Shown: positions 9,950 through 18,093 of the stretch, one piece after another
Layout of the letters: every line of letters starts with the position of its first letter
Position numbering within the stretch: position 1 is the stretch's first letter
DNA from: Myxococcales bacterium
Lineage (GTDB): Bacteria > Myxococcota > Myxococcia > Myxococcales > JAKAPL01
Direction: 5' to 3'
Length of the DNA stretch: 41,038 bases
Assembly (NCBI GenBank): GCA_021783235.1
Contig: JAJXUD010000039.1
Coordinates: 1-41,038, forward strand
Translations under genes and position numbers: made by a program
The notes under the pieces: generated by a model
Seen by the model: only the letters and a program-made list of their open reading frames with translations
What the model was told of the DNA's origin: nothing
The model's database searches: none

Positions 9950-11152
9950 ATGACCGCCTCGCTTTTGACGCACTGCCTCGTCGCCGCGCTCGCCGCCGCG
10001 CCGTCGACCCCCGCGACCGAGACCGTCGAGGCCCAAGGCGAGGCCGCGGTGGTGAACGGCGACGAAGGGGCGGCCGTGGAGCAGGCGCGCGAGGCGGCGC
10101 TGCGCGAGGCGGTCTCGAGGGTCGCCGGTACGCTGGTGGGCGGCGACACGCTGACCGACGGCAACATCCTCGTGAGGGACCGCGTCTATGCCCACAGCGC
10201 GGGCTACGTGAAGAAGTGGCGCTACCTGGACAAGCCGCGGGTCTCCGACGGAGCCGCGAGCGTCCACGTCGAGGCGGTCGTCGGCACGGGCGATCTCGAC
10301 CGGGACCTCGAGGCGGTGCGCGCGCTGCTCCAGCGCAAGGACAAGCCCCGCGTGGTCCTCCTCGTCTCGGAGCAGAACGTCGGGACGGCCCAGCCCTTCG
10401 CCTGGTGGACTCGCGGCCAGAAGAGCGCCCAGGGCGGGCTCGTCTCGATGGATCTCGGGACCTTCGAGAACGGCTTCGTCTCCGCCCTCCAGAAGTTCGG
10501 CTGGAGCTTCGTCGACCACCAGGTCCTCGAGGGCAAGATCGAAGTCCAGCGGGCCGTGACGACGGATCTCTCGACCGCGGTCGCGGCCTCCTTCGGCAAG
10601 CTCGCGAGCGCCGAGGTGGCGATCTACGGCAAGGTCGTCGCCCAGAGCCCCGGGCAGAGCGAGCTCGCCCCCGGGATGTTCGCGGCCCACGCGAACGTCT
10701 CCCTGCGCGCGGTCGACTGCGACGACGGCGCGATCCTCGCGACCGTGGACGAGAGCGTGGGCGACCCGACGACCCTCGACGTGAGCGCGGAGAACGCCGG
10801 CGTCAAGGCCATCCGGCTCGCGGCGAGGAGGGCGGCGCTCGAGATGCAGCAGAAGATCCTCGAGCGCTGGAAGGGCGAGGTCGGTGGCACCCGGGGCGTG
10901 ACGCTCAAGGTCTCCGGCCTGCCGAACTACCGGGTGCTACGCGAACTCGAGGGCGTTCTCGGCAGCTCCGTCCGCGGGATCCGCGCCGTGCGGGAGCAGA
11001 CGGTCGACGGGGCCGACGCCGTCGTTCAGCTCGACGTCGAGGGCGATTCGCACATGCTCGCCGCCCAGCTGGACGGCCGCACCATCAAGGGAATGTCCAT
11101 CGACGTTCGCCGCGTGAGCGCCAATGAGCTCGACGTCCGCCTGGCGAAATAG
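9950..11152 (+). CDS. FlgT-like periplasmic protein
   Basis: The 400-residue protein has a short signal sequence (MTASLLTHCLVAALAAAPSTPA) and then a region resembling the N-terminal domain of flagellar assembly protein T. The pattern is a VEAQGEAAVVNGD strand, EQAREAALREAVSRVAG helix, RVYAHSAGYVKKWRYL and a SVHVEAVVGTGDL strand. A middle domain (about 120-290) has the FlgT/TolB-like pattern (RVVLLVSEQ..., FGWSFVDHQVLEG). The C-terminal part (about 300-400) looks like an LPP20-type alpha/beta unit. In Vibrio, FlgT shapes the H ring around the motor, but nothing else flagellar is here. I infer an envelope protein built from the same modules. Its end overlaps the next gene by 29 bp. Confidence 0.8.
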   Translation: MTASLLTHCLVAALAAAPSTPATETVEAQGEAAVVNGDEGAAVEQAREAALREAVSRVAGTLVGGDTLTDGNILVRDRVYAHSAGYVKKWRYLDKPRVSDGAASVHVEAVVGTGDLDRDLEAVRALLQRKDKPRVVLLVSEQNVGTAQPFAWWTRGQKSAQGGLVSMDLGTFENGFVSALQKFGWSFVDHQVLEGKIEVQRAVTTDLSTAVAASFGKLASAEVAIYGKVVAQSPGQSELAPGMFAAHANVSLRAVDCDDGAILATVDESVGDPTTLDVSAENAGVKAIRLAARRAALEMQQKILERWKGEVGGTRGVTLKVSGLPNYRVLRELEGVLGSSVRGIRAVREQTVDGADAVVQLDVEGDSHMLAAQLDGRTIKGMSIDVRRVSANELDVRLAK

Positions 11153-11489
11153 CCTGCTCGCCGCCTGCGCCGCGGGCTGCGCCCACGCCGCGCCCCTCTC
11201 CTTCTCCGGGCGCGCCGGGGCCGACCCGGTCGAGCGCAGGCTCGCCCTCGCGCGGCACGGCAACACGCTCGTCCGTTGCCGGCCGGACGACGCCGAGGTC
11301 CTCGTCGACGGCGTCCTGCAGGGGCAGGCGCGCGACTTCGACGGGACCACGCGGCTGCTCGCCCTCTCGCCCGGCCGCCACGAGCTCCTCGTGCGCCGCA
11401 GCGGCTACGGGAGCGTGCGGCTGGAGGTCGTCGCCTCGGCGGACGCTCGCCAGACGCTCGATTTGAGCTTGAACCCGGTCAGCCTGTGA
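11124..11489 (+). CDS. Small PEGA-domain protein, possibly a lipoprotein
   Basis: The 121-residue product has an N-terminal stretch NSLLAACAAGCAHAAP with lipobox-like LAAC and AAGC sites, so it may be a lipoprotein. The C-terminal two-thirds match a PEGA carbohydrate- or surface-associated beta module: VRCRPDDAEVLVDGVLQGQ, a linker, then LALSPGRHELLVRRSGY and VRLEV. PEGA domains often accompany kinases and envelope proteins in myxobacteria. The ATG at 11124 lies inside the end of the upstream gene (29-bp overlap, different frame), implying translational coupling. A start a few codons later cannot be excluded. It lies directly before the FecR-domain gene. Confidence 0.72.
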   Translation: MSSTSAWRNSLLAACAAGCAHAAPLSFSGRAGADPVERRLALARHGNTLVRCRPDDAEVLVDGVLQGQARDFDGTTRLLALSPGRHELLVRRSGYGSVRLEVVASADARQTLDLSLNPVSL

Positions 11490-11503
11490 AGGGGAGAATG
11501 TCC

Positions 11504-12202
11504 ATGGCGCGCCCGTTCTCGCTCCTCGCCGCCGCGGCCCTGCTCGGCGGCGCCTCGCTCGCCCGGGCCGAGCCGAGCGGCAGCGTGACGCTTCTCGCCG
11601 GCCAGGCGAGCGCCTCGCGCGCGGGGGTCCTGCGTGCGCTCCGAGCGGGGTCGGCCGTCCAGTCGGGCGACCTCGTGTCGACGGGGCCGGCGACGCGGCT
11701 CGAGATCGGACTCCCCGACGGCAGCTCGCTGCGCCTCGGGCCGACCTCGAAGCTCCGGCTCGACGAGGCCGTCTTCACGGGGGGCGGCGAGAAGCGCTTC
11801 TCGGGCAAGCTCCTCTTCGGCCGGCTCTGGGCGAAGGTCGCGGCGACGCTCGGGGGGCAGAGTCACTTCGACATCGAGACGGACAACGCGGTCGCTGGCG
11901 TGCGCGGGACGATCTTCCGCGTCGACGCGGGACGAGATCACGCGGTCCTCGTGCGCGTCTACGCGGGCGCCGTGGCCGTCGCCTCGGCGAACCGCCTGCC
12001 GCGCCCCTCGCCCGGCAGCGGTCGCTCCGAGGTGGCGGGCCCCCGGGAGGTCGATCGGGCGGCGTACGAAAAGCTCGTCTCGCGGGCGATGGAGCTGCGC
12101 GTCTCCCCCAAGGGCGATCTCGGCGAGCCCGCCCGCTTCTCGGATGCCGACGAGGCGCAGGACGAATGGGTCTCTTGGAATCGCAACCGCGACGGCCAGT
12201 AG
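11504..12202 (+). CDS. FecR-domain exported protein
   Basis: The 232-residue protein has a signal peptide (MARPFSLLAAAALLGGASLARA) followed by a FecR domain. Diagnostic parts are AGSAVQSGDLVSTGPATRLEIGLPDGSSLRLGPTSKLRL and DIETDNAVAGVRGTIFRV, the 'T..a.agVRGT.f' motif of the family. Classical FecR transmits a periplasmic signal to a sigma factor, but this secreted version lacks the N-terminal cytoplasmic and transmembrane parts. Such proteins in myxobacteria are usually of unknown binding function. AAGGGGAG at 11489-11496 fits the ATG at 11504 better than the one at 11498. Its last 37 bp overlap the transporter gene, so the two are co-translated. Confidence 0.88.
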   Translation: MARPFSLLAAAALLGGASLARAEPSGSVTLLAGQASASRAGVLRALRAGSAVQSGDLVSTGPATRLEIGLPDGSSLRLGPTSKLRLDEAVFTGGGEKRFSGKLLFGRLWAKVAATLGGQSHFDIETDNAVAGVRGTIFRVDAGRDHAVLVRVYAGAVAVASANRLPRPSPGSGRSEVAGPREVDRAAYEKLVSRAMELRVSPKGDLGEPARFSDADEAQDEWVSWNRNRDGQ

Positions 12203-13326
12203 ACGAGCCGCCCGAGGCGCCTCTGGCGCCGAGAGAAGCGCCCCCCGCGCCGGAGCGCGCCACGGCCGACCTCCTCTTCGGCCTCGGGCTCCTCGGGGCG
12301 ACGGCCGTCGGCGTGGCCCTGGTGGTGCTCCTGCGCTCGGTCGCGATCCCCGTGCTGCTCGGCGGCGCCGCGGCGTACACGCTCGGCCCCGTCGTGAGCC
12401 GGCTCGAGCGGCGGGGCCTGTCGCGCGGCGCGGCCACCGTCCTCGTCGGGCTCGCGCTCGGCGCGCTCGTCGTCGTCTTCCTCGCGTTCCTCTTGCCCGC
12501 GCTCGCGCAGGAGCTCGCGCTCGTGCCGGGCGAGCTCAAGGCGCTCGCCCGCGAGGGGCTGCCTCGCCGCCTGGGGCTCGGCCGGATCGCCTCGCGGCTG
12601 CCGGGGTGGCTCGCGAACCCCGTCGGGCTCCTCACCGACCGGACGGCCCGCGTCGCCGACGAGCTGCTCCCCGCGCTCGCCCGGCTCGGCGAGGTGGCGC
12701 TCGCCTCCACCGGCACGGCCGTCACCGTGCTCACCGGGACCATCGTCGCGCCGCTCGTCGCCTTCTACCTGCTGCGCGACTACCACCGGCTCCTCGCCGC
12801 CGCGGAGGCGCTCGTGCCCGGCCGCTACCGGGAGGCGGTGACGGCCCACGTCGGCGAGATCGACCGGGTGATGGCGGGCTTCGTCCGCGGCCAGCTCACC
12901 GTCGGCGCGCTCCTCGCGGCGGCGTACACGATCGTGCTCACCCTCTCGGGCCTCCACCTCGCGCTCCTCATCGGCGTCGTCACGGGCTTCGGCAACATCA
13001 TCCCGTACGTCGGCCTCGCGCTCGGCGCCTCGCTCTCCCTCCTCATGGCGTTGCTCCACTGGAACGGCCCCGGGACGCTTCTCGCGGTGGCGGCCTGCTA
13101 CGGCGGCCTCTCGCTCTTCGACAGCGCCTTCCTCACGCCGCGCCTCGTGGGCAACCGGGTGGGGTTGCCCGCGGCGGCCGCCGTGGTCGCGATCCTTTCG
13201 TTCGGAGCGCTCTTCGGCTTCGCGGGCGTCCTCGTAGCGGTCCCGGCGACGGCGCTCTCGAAGGTGGCCGTCCGGTCGCTCGTGCAGGCCTGGCGCGGCT
13301 CCGCGTGGTACGCTCGCCCGTCGTGA
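12166..13326 (+). CDS. AI-2E/PerM-family membrane transporter
   Basis: The 386-residue protein has the arrangement of the AI-2E exporter (TqsA/PerM/YhhT) superfamily. A cytoplasmic N-terminus rich in Pro and Glu is followed by paired helices (about 38-75 and 86-115) and a long amphipathic middle. The conserved C-terminal core is GVVTGFGNIIPYVG, then LFDSAFLTPRLVGNRVGLPAAAAV and FGFAGVLVAVPATALSKV. Members export small molecules or sodium; the name does not establish an AI-2 substrate, and no luxS-like gene is present. It starts inside the FecR gene (37-bp overlap) and its TGA overlaps the GTG of the next gene, so it is embedded in the operon. About eight membrane segments are expected. Confidence 0.9.
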   Translation: MGLLESQPRRPVDEPPEAPLAPREAPPAPERATADLLFGLGLLGATAVGVALVVLLRSVAIPVLLGGAAAYTLGPVVSRLERRGLSRGAATVLVGLALGALVVVFLAFLLPALAQELALVPGELKALAREGLPRRLGLGRIASRLPGWLANPVGLLTDRTARVADELLPALARLGEVALASTGTAVTVLTGTIVAPLVAFYLLRDYHRLLAAAEALVPGRYREAVTAHVGEIDRVMAGFVRGQLTVGALLAAAYTIVLTLSGLHLALLIGVVTGFGNIIPYVGLALGASLSLLMALLHWNGPGTLLAVAACYGGLSLFDSAFLTPRLVGNRVGLPAAAAVVAILSFGALFGFAGVLVAVPATALSKVAVRSLVQAWRGSAWYARPS

Positions 13327-14183
13327 TCGGAACCCTCTCCCTGTTTTTCGCGCTCGCCGCGGGGCCCGCCGCGCCCCTCGGCGGCGACTGGGCGACGCCC
13401 GCGGGGACCCTCTCCCTCTCGCAGCAGGGCGAGCGCGTGACCGGCATCCTCATGGCGCCAGCCGCGGGTTGCCCCCGCGCCCGGGGGAGCGAGACCTTGC
13501 GGGGCGAGCTGCTCGAGGACAGCCTGAGCGGCGACGTCCAGCTCTGCCTCTCGGGCTGCGCGGCGCCGCCCGGCGGCGTGCCGATCCTGCTCCTGCTCTC
13601 GCCGGACGGAAACCGCCTCGCGGGCGCGCTGAGCCTGCCGACCGGCTGCCGGGCGGCGGGGCTCTCCGGCGCCGCCTTCGTGGCCGAGCGGCTGCCAGAG
13701 GCCCCGGCGTCGTCGCGCCCCGCCCGGGCCCCCGCCACGGCGCCGCGCCGACGGCTCGCCCGCGAGCTTCGGCCCACCGAACCCGACGCTCGTCGGAAGG
13801 CCCAGGCGATGGCCTCGGAGGGCGAAGAGCTCATGCGCGAGGGGCGCTTCGAACGGGCGCGCGAGCGGTTCCTCGAGGCCGTCCGGCTGGATCCCAGCTA
13901 CGGCGAGGGCTTCGACGGCGTCGGCGTCACCTTCCGGGCGCGCAACGACCTGCCCGAGGCGCTGCGCTGGTACAAGCGGGCGCTGGAGGCCGACCCGCGG
14001 CTCGGGGACGCCTACTACAACATCGGCTGCGTCTACGCGCTCGAGGGAGAGAAGGCGCTCGCGCTGCGCTACCTGCGGACGGCCGTGAGGAACGGCTACG
14101 CCTCGCTCGAGACGCTCTCTCGCGACCCCGACCTCGCGCCGCTGCAGGGCGAGCCCGAGTTCCGCGCGCTGGAGCGGCGGTGA
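13323..14183 (+). CDS. Exported TPR-repeat protein
   Basis: The 286-residue product starts with a hydrophobic leader (MIGTLSLFFALAAGPAAP, GTG start). Next comes a beta-rich domain of about 100 residues with five cysteines (GCPRAR, VQLCLSGCAAPP, PTGCRAAG) and an Arg/Pro linker. The C-terminal third is a tandem of TPR motifs, including ARERFLEAVRLDPSYGEGFDGVGVTF, ALRWYKRALEADPRLGDAYYNIGCVYALEGE and ALRYLRTAVRNGYA. TPRs mediate protein-protein contacts. The start is chosen because GTG overlaps the upstream TGA (GTGA) and begins the leader. The stop again overlaps the GTG of the kinase, so transporter, TPR protein and kinase are tightly coupled. The TPR partner could be an envelope complex made by the same operon; this is inference. 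Confidence 0.88.
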   Translation: MIGTLSLFFALAAGPAAPLGGDWATPAGTLSLSQQGERVTGILMAPAAGCPRARGSETLRGELLEDSLSGDVQLCLSGCAAPPGGVPILLLLSPDGNRLAGALSLPTGCRAAGLSGAAFVAERLPEAPASSRPARAPATAPRRRLARELRPTEPDARRKAQAMASEGEELMREGRFERARERFLEAVRLDPSYGEGFDGVGVTFRARNDLPEALRWYKRALEADPRLGDAYYNIGCVYALEGEKALALRYLRTAVRNGYASLETLSRDPDLAPLQGEPEFRALERR

Positions 14184-15112
14184 GCGGGCCCGCCCCCGAG
14201 GCCCCTGGGAGGCGGCTCGGCCGCTTCTCGCTCCAGGCCCGCATCGGCAAGGGCGGCATGTGCGAGGTCTACCGCGCGGTCGTCCGCGAGGGGCCCGACG
14301 CCGGGCGGACTCTCGCCATCAAGCGGCTCTCCCCCGAGATGGCGAAGAACCCCCAGGCCATCGACCGCTTCCTCCTGGAGGCCGACGTCTCGTCGCTCCT
14401 CCGCCACCCGAACATCATCGAGGTCGTCGAGGCGGGCGAGGCGGGCGGCAGCTACTTCATCGCGATGGAGTACGTCGACGGTCGCGATCTCGGCGCCATC
14501 CTCGAACGCTGCCGCGCGAAGGGGATCCTCCTCCCGCCGGACTTCTCGGTCTACCTCGTGGCCTGCCTGCTCGACGCGCTCGACTTCGCCCACGACGCCG
14601 TCGCGCCGACGGGCGATCCGCTCGGCATCGTCCACTGCGACGTCTCGCCGGGCAACGTCTTCATCTCGCGGCTCGGCGAGATCAAGCTCGGCGACTTCGG
14701 CATCGCCCGGGTCCGCGCCGTCGAGCAGGCCGCCGAGGTCGGGGTCTGGGGGAAGCCCTACTACCTGCCGCCCGAGGCCTTCGACGACGCGCCGCCGACC
14801 CCCGCCTTCGACCTCTGGGCCGCGGCCGTGATGCTCTACGAGCTGCTCACGAACCGGCGGCCCTTCACGGGCAGCTCCATCGACGAGGTGGCGGCGGCGG
14901 TGCGGCGCGCGGCCCCGGTGCCCCCCGCGGAGCTCCGGCCCGGTCTCGCCCCCGAGCTCTCGGAGGTGGTGATGAACGGCTTGAGCCGCGACCCGGATCG
15001 GCGTTATGCCACTGCGGGCTGGTTCAAGGCGGCGCTCGGACCGTTCTGGGACGACCGGATCGGAAACCAGATGGCGATCGCCGCGGTGGTGCGCGGGTTG
15101 TTCGGGACCTAG
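14180..15112 (+). CDS. Hanks-type Ser/Thr protein kinase
   Basis: The 310-residue protein is a kinase domain with little else and no membrane segment. The glycine loop IGKGGMCEVYRA lies at 22-33, the ATP-anchoring lysine is Lys48 in LAIKRL, and the catalytic loop is HCDVSPGN (H152-C153-D154). The magnesium motif is DFG at 172-174 and the APE-like segment is LPPEAF. The catalytic Asp and Lys are present, so activity is likely, but Cys153 replaces the usual Arg. It is therefore a non-RD kinase that should not need activation-loop phosphorylation. The 'DVSPxN' version is common in myxobacterial kinases. It starts at GTG overlapping the stop of the TPR gene. An 81-residue protein follows 15 bp later. 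Confidence 0.93.
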   Translation: MSGPAPEAPGRRLGRFSLQARIGKGGMCEVYRAVVREGPDAGRTLAIKRLSPEMAKNPQAIDRFLLEADVSSLLRHPNIIEVVEAGEAGGSYFIAMEYVDGRDLGAILERCRAKGILLPPDFSVYLVACLLDALDFAHDAVAPTGDPLGIVHCDVSPGNVFISRLGEIKLGDFGIARVRAVEQAAEVGVWGKPYYLPPEAFDDAPPTPAFDLWAAAVMLYELLTNRRPFTGSSIDEVAAAVRRAAPVPPAELRPGLAPELSEVVMNGLSRDPDRRYATAGWFKAALGPFWDDRIGNQMAIAAVVRGLFGT

Positions 15113-15127
15113 CGGAGGAGGCGACAC

Positions 15128-15373
15128 ATGGCGGACGACGTGCAGGCGGAGCTCGAGCGGTTGCGAGCCGAGAACGAGGCGCTCAAGCAGCGCGGGGCGA
15201 AGGCGACAGGGCTCAAGGTGAGCGAGAAGGGCGGCGTCTCGGTCTACGGGCTGGGCCGCTTTCCGGTCACCTTGTACAAGGAGCAGTGGGAGAAGCTGCT
15301 CGGCATGGCCGACGACATTCGCGCCTTCATCAAGGAGAACGAGGCCAAGCTGAAGGTGAAGGAGAAGGCCTAG
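15128..15373 (+). CDS. Small coiled-coil protein downstream of the kinase
   Basis: I do not recognise this 81-residue protein. A strong ribosome site (GGAGG, 15115-15119) precedes the ATG. Residues 1-22 form a short leucine-heptad coiled coil (VQAELERLRAENEALKQRG). Next comes a compact segment with several glycines and aromatics (LKVSEKGGVSVYGLGRFPVTLYKEQWEKLLG), then a lysine/glutamate-rich tail. The segment before the tail looks like a small conserved domain that could be phosphorylated or bind the kinase. It is the last gene of the run and sits 15 bp after the kinase stop. A hairpin follows. Function unknown; a kinase partner or substrate is only a suggestion. Confidence 0.85.
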   Translation: MADDVQAELERLRAENEALKQRGAKATGLKVSEKGGVSVYGLGRFPVTLYKEQWEKLLGMADDIRAFIKENEAKLKVKEKA

Positions 15374-15379
15374 GCCACC

Positions 15380-15403
15380 GCGCCGGCCGCCTCGGGTCGG
15401 CGC
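15380..15403. terminator. Hairpin between convergent genes
   Basis: GCGCCGGC (15380-15387) pairs with GTCGGCGC (15396-15403) with one G-T wobble around an 8-nt loop. It sits in the 50-bp gap between the small coiled-coil gene and the oppositely oriented transporter gene, so it could terminate both. No T-tract is present. Confidence 0.5.
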
Positions 15404-15423
15404 CGTCTTCGCTCTCGGGCCCC

Positions 15424-16668
15424 TCAGCCCGTCGCCCAGAGCCAGCCGACGAGCACGGCGCTCGTCGCGAGCGTCACGGGTACGCCCGCCCGGGCGTACT
15501 CCCAGAAGCTGATGCGGTGCCGCCTCGCGGCACCTTCGGCCACGATGAGGTTCGCGACCGAGCCGACGAGGGTGAGGTTCCCCGCGAGGGTGGAGGAGCC
15601 GGCGAGGGCGAGCCACATGAGCGCGGGGCGCGCGAAGCCGCGCATCCAAGGGGCGGCGACGAGTACGAACGGCACGTTCGAGAAGGCGTTCGACGCGAGC
15701 AGGCTGAAGGCCGAGAAGGCGGCCATCTGCCGTCGGGCGCCGGCGCCGAAGAAGGGGAGCGCCGCGCGGAAGGCCTGGTTCGGAATCCCGGTCCGGTCGA
15801 AGCCGTCGACGACGACGAAGAGGGCGGCGAAGAAGAGGAGCAGGGACCAGTCGACCTCGCGGAGGAGCTCCTGGGCCCGCCGGATCGACAGGACGAGGAG
15901 GAAGGTCCCTCCGCCCAGCGCGACGAGCGTCAGCCCTCCGCCGAGGGCAAAGCCGAGCGTCGTCCCCACGAGCGCCACGGCGAGGACCGGGCGGCGGCGT
16001 CGCCAGTAGACGTCGGTCTCGGGGAGCGGCTCCTCCGGTCCGGCCTCCGCGCCCCGCAGCCCGCCTCGGAAGAGCAGGCCGAGGAGGAGCGCGGCCAGCG
16101 CGAGGCCGACCGCCGCTGGAGGGCCAAGCCGAGCGAGAAAGGCGAGGTAGGGCCAGCCCGAGCGGACGCCCACGATCATGTTCTGGGGGTTGCCGGTGAG
16201 CGTCGCCATGCTGCCGACGTTGCTCCCGGTCGCGAGCGCGAGCAGGAAGGGGAGGGGGCGGAGCCGGGCGCGATCGCAGATCGACAGGACGAGCGGCGTG
16301 CCGACGAGGCAGACGGCGTCGTTGAGGAGCAAGGCCGAGAGGATCCCCGCCGAGAGCGTGACGAGCCAGAGGAGGAGCCCCGGCCTCTCGCCGAGGTGGC
16401 CGCCGACCCAGCGGGCCGCGTGGCTCAGCGCCCCCGTTCGGTCGAGCCCTCCCGAGAGCAGCATCATCCCGAGGAGCAGCCCGAGCGTCGCGCCGTCGAT
16501 GGCGCCCCAGGCCTGTCGGGGGGAGAGCGCGCCCACCGCGAGCATGAGGAGCGCCCCGGCGAGCGCCGCGACCGGCCGCGAGCGGGGCCAGGGCGGCAAG
16601 GGGAGGCCGGCGATCGCGAGGTAGGTGGCCGCAAAGACGAGCGAGGTGACGAGCGTCCGGGTCGGCAT
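15424..16668 (-). CDS. ArsB/NhaD/SLC13-like ion transporter
   Basis: The 414-residue protein has about eleven hydrophobic segments and the two internal signatures of the ion-transporter superfamily. These are NVGSMATLTGNPQNMIVG in the first half and SSTLAGNLTLVGSVANLIVAEGA in the second, the inverted-repeat clamshell loops. Relatives export arsenite (ArsB), exchange sodium (NhaD) or import dicarboxylates (CitT). The exact substrate cannot be read, and no arsR or arsenate reductase is nearby. The ATG at 16668 has AAGGAG at a good distance, and only 20 bp separate it from the divergent ATP-grasp gene. The transporter's leader therefore overlaps the ATP-grasp coding start, and promoters must lie inside the genes or overlap. 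Confidence 0.9.
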   Translation of the reverse strand: MPTRTLVTSLVFAATYLAIAGLPLPPWPRSRPVAALAGALLMLAVGALSPRQAWGAIDGATLGLLLGMMLLSGGLDRTGALSHAARWVGGHLGERPGLLLWLVTLSAGILSALLLNDAVCLVGTPLVLSICDRARLRPLPFLLALATGSNVGSMATLTGNPQNMIVGVRSGWPYLAFLARLGPPAAVGLALAALLLGLLFRGGLRGAEAGPEEPLPETDVYWRRRRPVLAVALVGTTLGFALGGGLTLVALGGGTFLLVLSIRRAQELLREVDWSLLLFFAALFVVVDGFDRTGIPNQAFRAALPFFGAGARRQMAAFSAFSLLASNAFSNVPFVLVAAPWMRGFARPALMWLALAGSSTLAGNLTLVGSVANLIVAEGAARRHRISFWEYARAGVPVTLATSAVLVGWLWATG

Positions 16669-16688
16669 CGGGTTAATCTCCTTACACG

Positions 16689-18092
16689 ATGACCCCCAGC
16701 CGGATCCTCCTCGTCGCGACCGCCCGCAGCTATCGGACCGACGAGTTCGCCCGAATCGCGCGGGCGCTCGGCGAGGAGATCGAGCTTTGGCTCGCCACCG
16801 ACCGCTGCCACGTCCTCGCGGGGCTCTGGGGAGAGGAGCCGGGGCCGGCCCGCGCCTGGAGCCTGCCGCTCGATCTCCGCGCCCCCGAGCGCGCCGTGGA
16901 GCAGATCGCGCGGCTCGACCAGACGCTGCGCGCCACGGGCGGGCGCGGGCTCGACGGGATCGTCGGCGAGTGCGACGCCACCGCCTATGTGGCGGCCCTG
17001 GCCGCGAAACGGCTCGCCCTGCCGCACGTCTCGCCCGAGGCCGCCCGTACGGCGAGCGACAAGGGCCGTTCGCGGGAGGCCCTCCAGGCGGCCGGCGTGC
17101 CCGTCCCGCGCTTCGAGCGGGTCCTCGAGGGGGTCGACGCGGTCGCGGTCGCCTCGCGGGTGGGCTTTCCATGCGTGCTCAAGCCGCTCCTCCTCTCGAT
17201 GAGCCGCGGCGTCATCCGCGTCGACGACGCGGCGGGAGCCGCGGTCGCGGCGGCGCGAATCCGGAAGCTCCTCCGTGCCCAGCCGCCGAGCGACGACCCG
17301 GCGGCGCGCCAGCTCCTCTGCGAGGCCTTCGTGCCCGGCGGCGAGGTGGCGGTCGAGGGGCTCGTGCGCGGCGGGCGCTTCGAGCTGCTCGCCATCTTCG
17401 ACAAGCCGGACCCGCTCGACGGGCCGTTCTTCGCGGAGACGATCTACGTGACGCCGTCGCGGCTGCCGGAGGAGGCGCAGCGCGTCGTCGAGGAGACGGT
17501 CGCGCGGGCGGCCGCCGCCCTCGGGCTCGACGAGGGGCCGATCCACGCGGAGCTGAGGATCCCGACCGAGCCTCCTCGCCTCGCTCGGCATGACGGCGGC
17601 GGTCGGAGCGACGTCTCGCCATCCGGCGCGGCGGGGCTCTCTCCCGGCTTCCCGCCCGTCGTCCTCGAGGTCGCGGCCCGCTCGATCGGCGGCCTGTGCG
17701 CGCGCACGCTCCGCTTCGGGGCCGGCATGCCGCTCGAGGAGCTGCTGCTGCGCCACGCGGCCCGCCTCCCGATCCCCCCCCCGCGCCGCGAGCGGAAGGC
17801 CGCGGGCGTCCTCATGCTTCCCGTCCCCCGGGCGGGGGTGCTCCAGGCCATCCGCGGTCTCGAGGCCGCGCGGGCGGTTCCCTTCGTAGAGGACGTCGCG
17901 ATCACCGCCCGGCCCGGCGAGCGGCTGGTCCCGCTGCCGGAGGGGGCGAGCTATCTCGGCTTCGTCTTCTCCCGTGCCCCGGCGCCCGATGGCGTCGAGG
18001 CCGCGCTGAGGGAGGCCGGCCGCTGCCTCGACCTCGATCTCGACGTCGGCCTGCCGCTCACGGGCGAGGTGAATTCGCCGGCTCCCGGGTAG
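16689..18092 (+). CDS. ATP-grasp carboxylate-amine/thiol ligase
   Basis: The 467-residue enzyme has the ATP-grasp architecture: an N-terminal alpha/beta domain and the DKGRSREALQAAGVPVPRF entry to the ATP domain. CVLKPLLLSMSRGV (phosphate loop region), EAFVPGGEVAVEGLV, GPIHAELRI and VVLEVAARSIGG (metal-binding) follow. The C-terminal part (about 365-455) resembles the LAL_C2 domain found in L-amino-acid ligases and related biosynthetic ATP-grasp enzymes. The family joins an acyl-phosphate to an amine, so a peptide-like or modified-amino-acid product is possible, but no partner biosynthetic genes are visible. A Gly/Ser/Pro-rich loop at about 297-318 interrupts the metal site. There is no evident ribosome binding site before ATG 16689. 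Confidence 0.85.
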   Translation: MTPSRILLVATARSYRTDEFARIARALGEEIELWLATDRCHVLAGLWGEEPGPARAWSLPLDLRAPERAVEQIARLDQTLRATGGRGLDGIVGECDATAYVAALAAKRLALPHVSPEAARTASDKGRSREALQAAGVPVPRFERVLEGVDAVAVASRVGFPCVLKPLLLSMSRGVIRVDDAAGAAVAAARIRKLLRAQPPSDDPAARQLLCEAFVPGGEVAVEGLVRGGRFELLAIFDKPDPLDGPFFAETIYVTPSRLPEEAQRVVEETVARAAAALGLDEGPIHAELRIPTEPPRLARHDGGGRSDVSPSGAAGLSPGFPPVVLEVAARSIGGLCARTLRFGAGMPLEELLLRHAARLPIPPPRRERKAAGVLMLPVPRAGVLQAIRGLEAARAVPFVEDVAITARPGERLVPLPEGASYLGFVFSRAPAPDGVEAALREAGRCLDLDLDVGLPLTGEVNSPAPG

Positions 18093-18093
18093 C

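Noticed and set aside
9142-11152. A flagellar operon
   Set aside because: LPP20- and FlgT-like modules occur, but no structural, motor or export genes of a flagellum are present.
12166-13326. Quorum-sensing AI-2 exporter
   Set aside because: The family name reflects one member; no luxS or lsr genes are in the window, so substrate is left open.
15424-16668. Arsenite efflux pump arsB
   Set aside because: Superfamily signatures are shared with NhaD and CitT, and no arsenic genes are adjacent.
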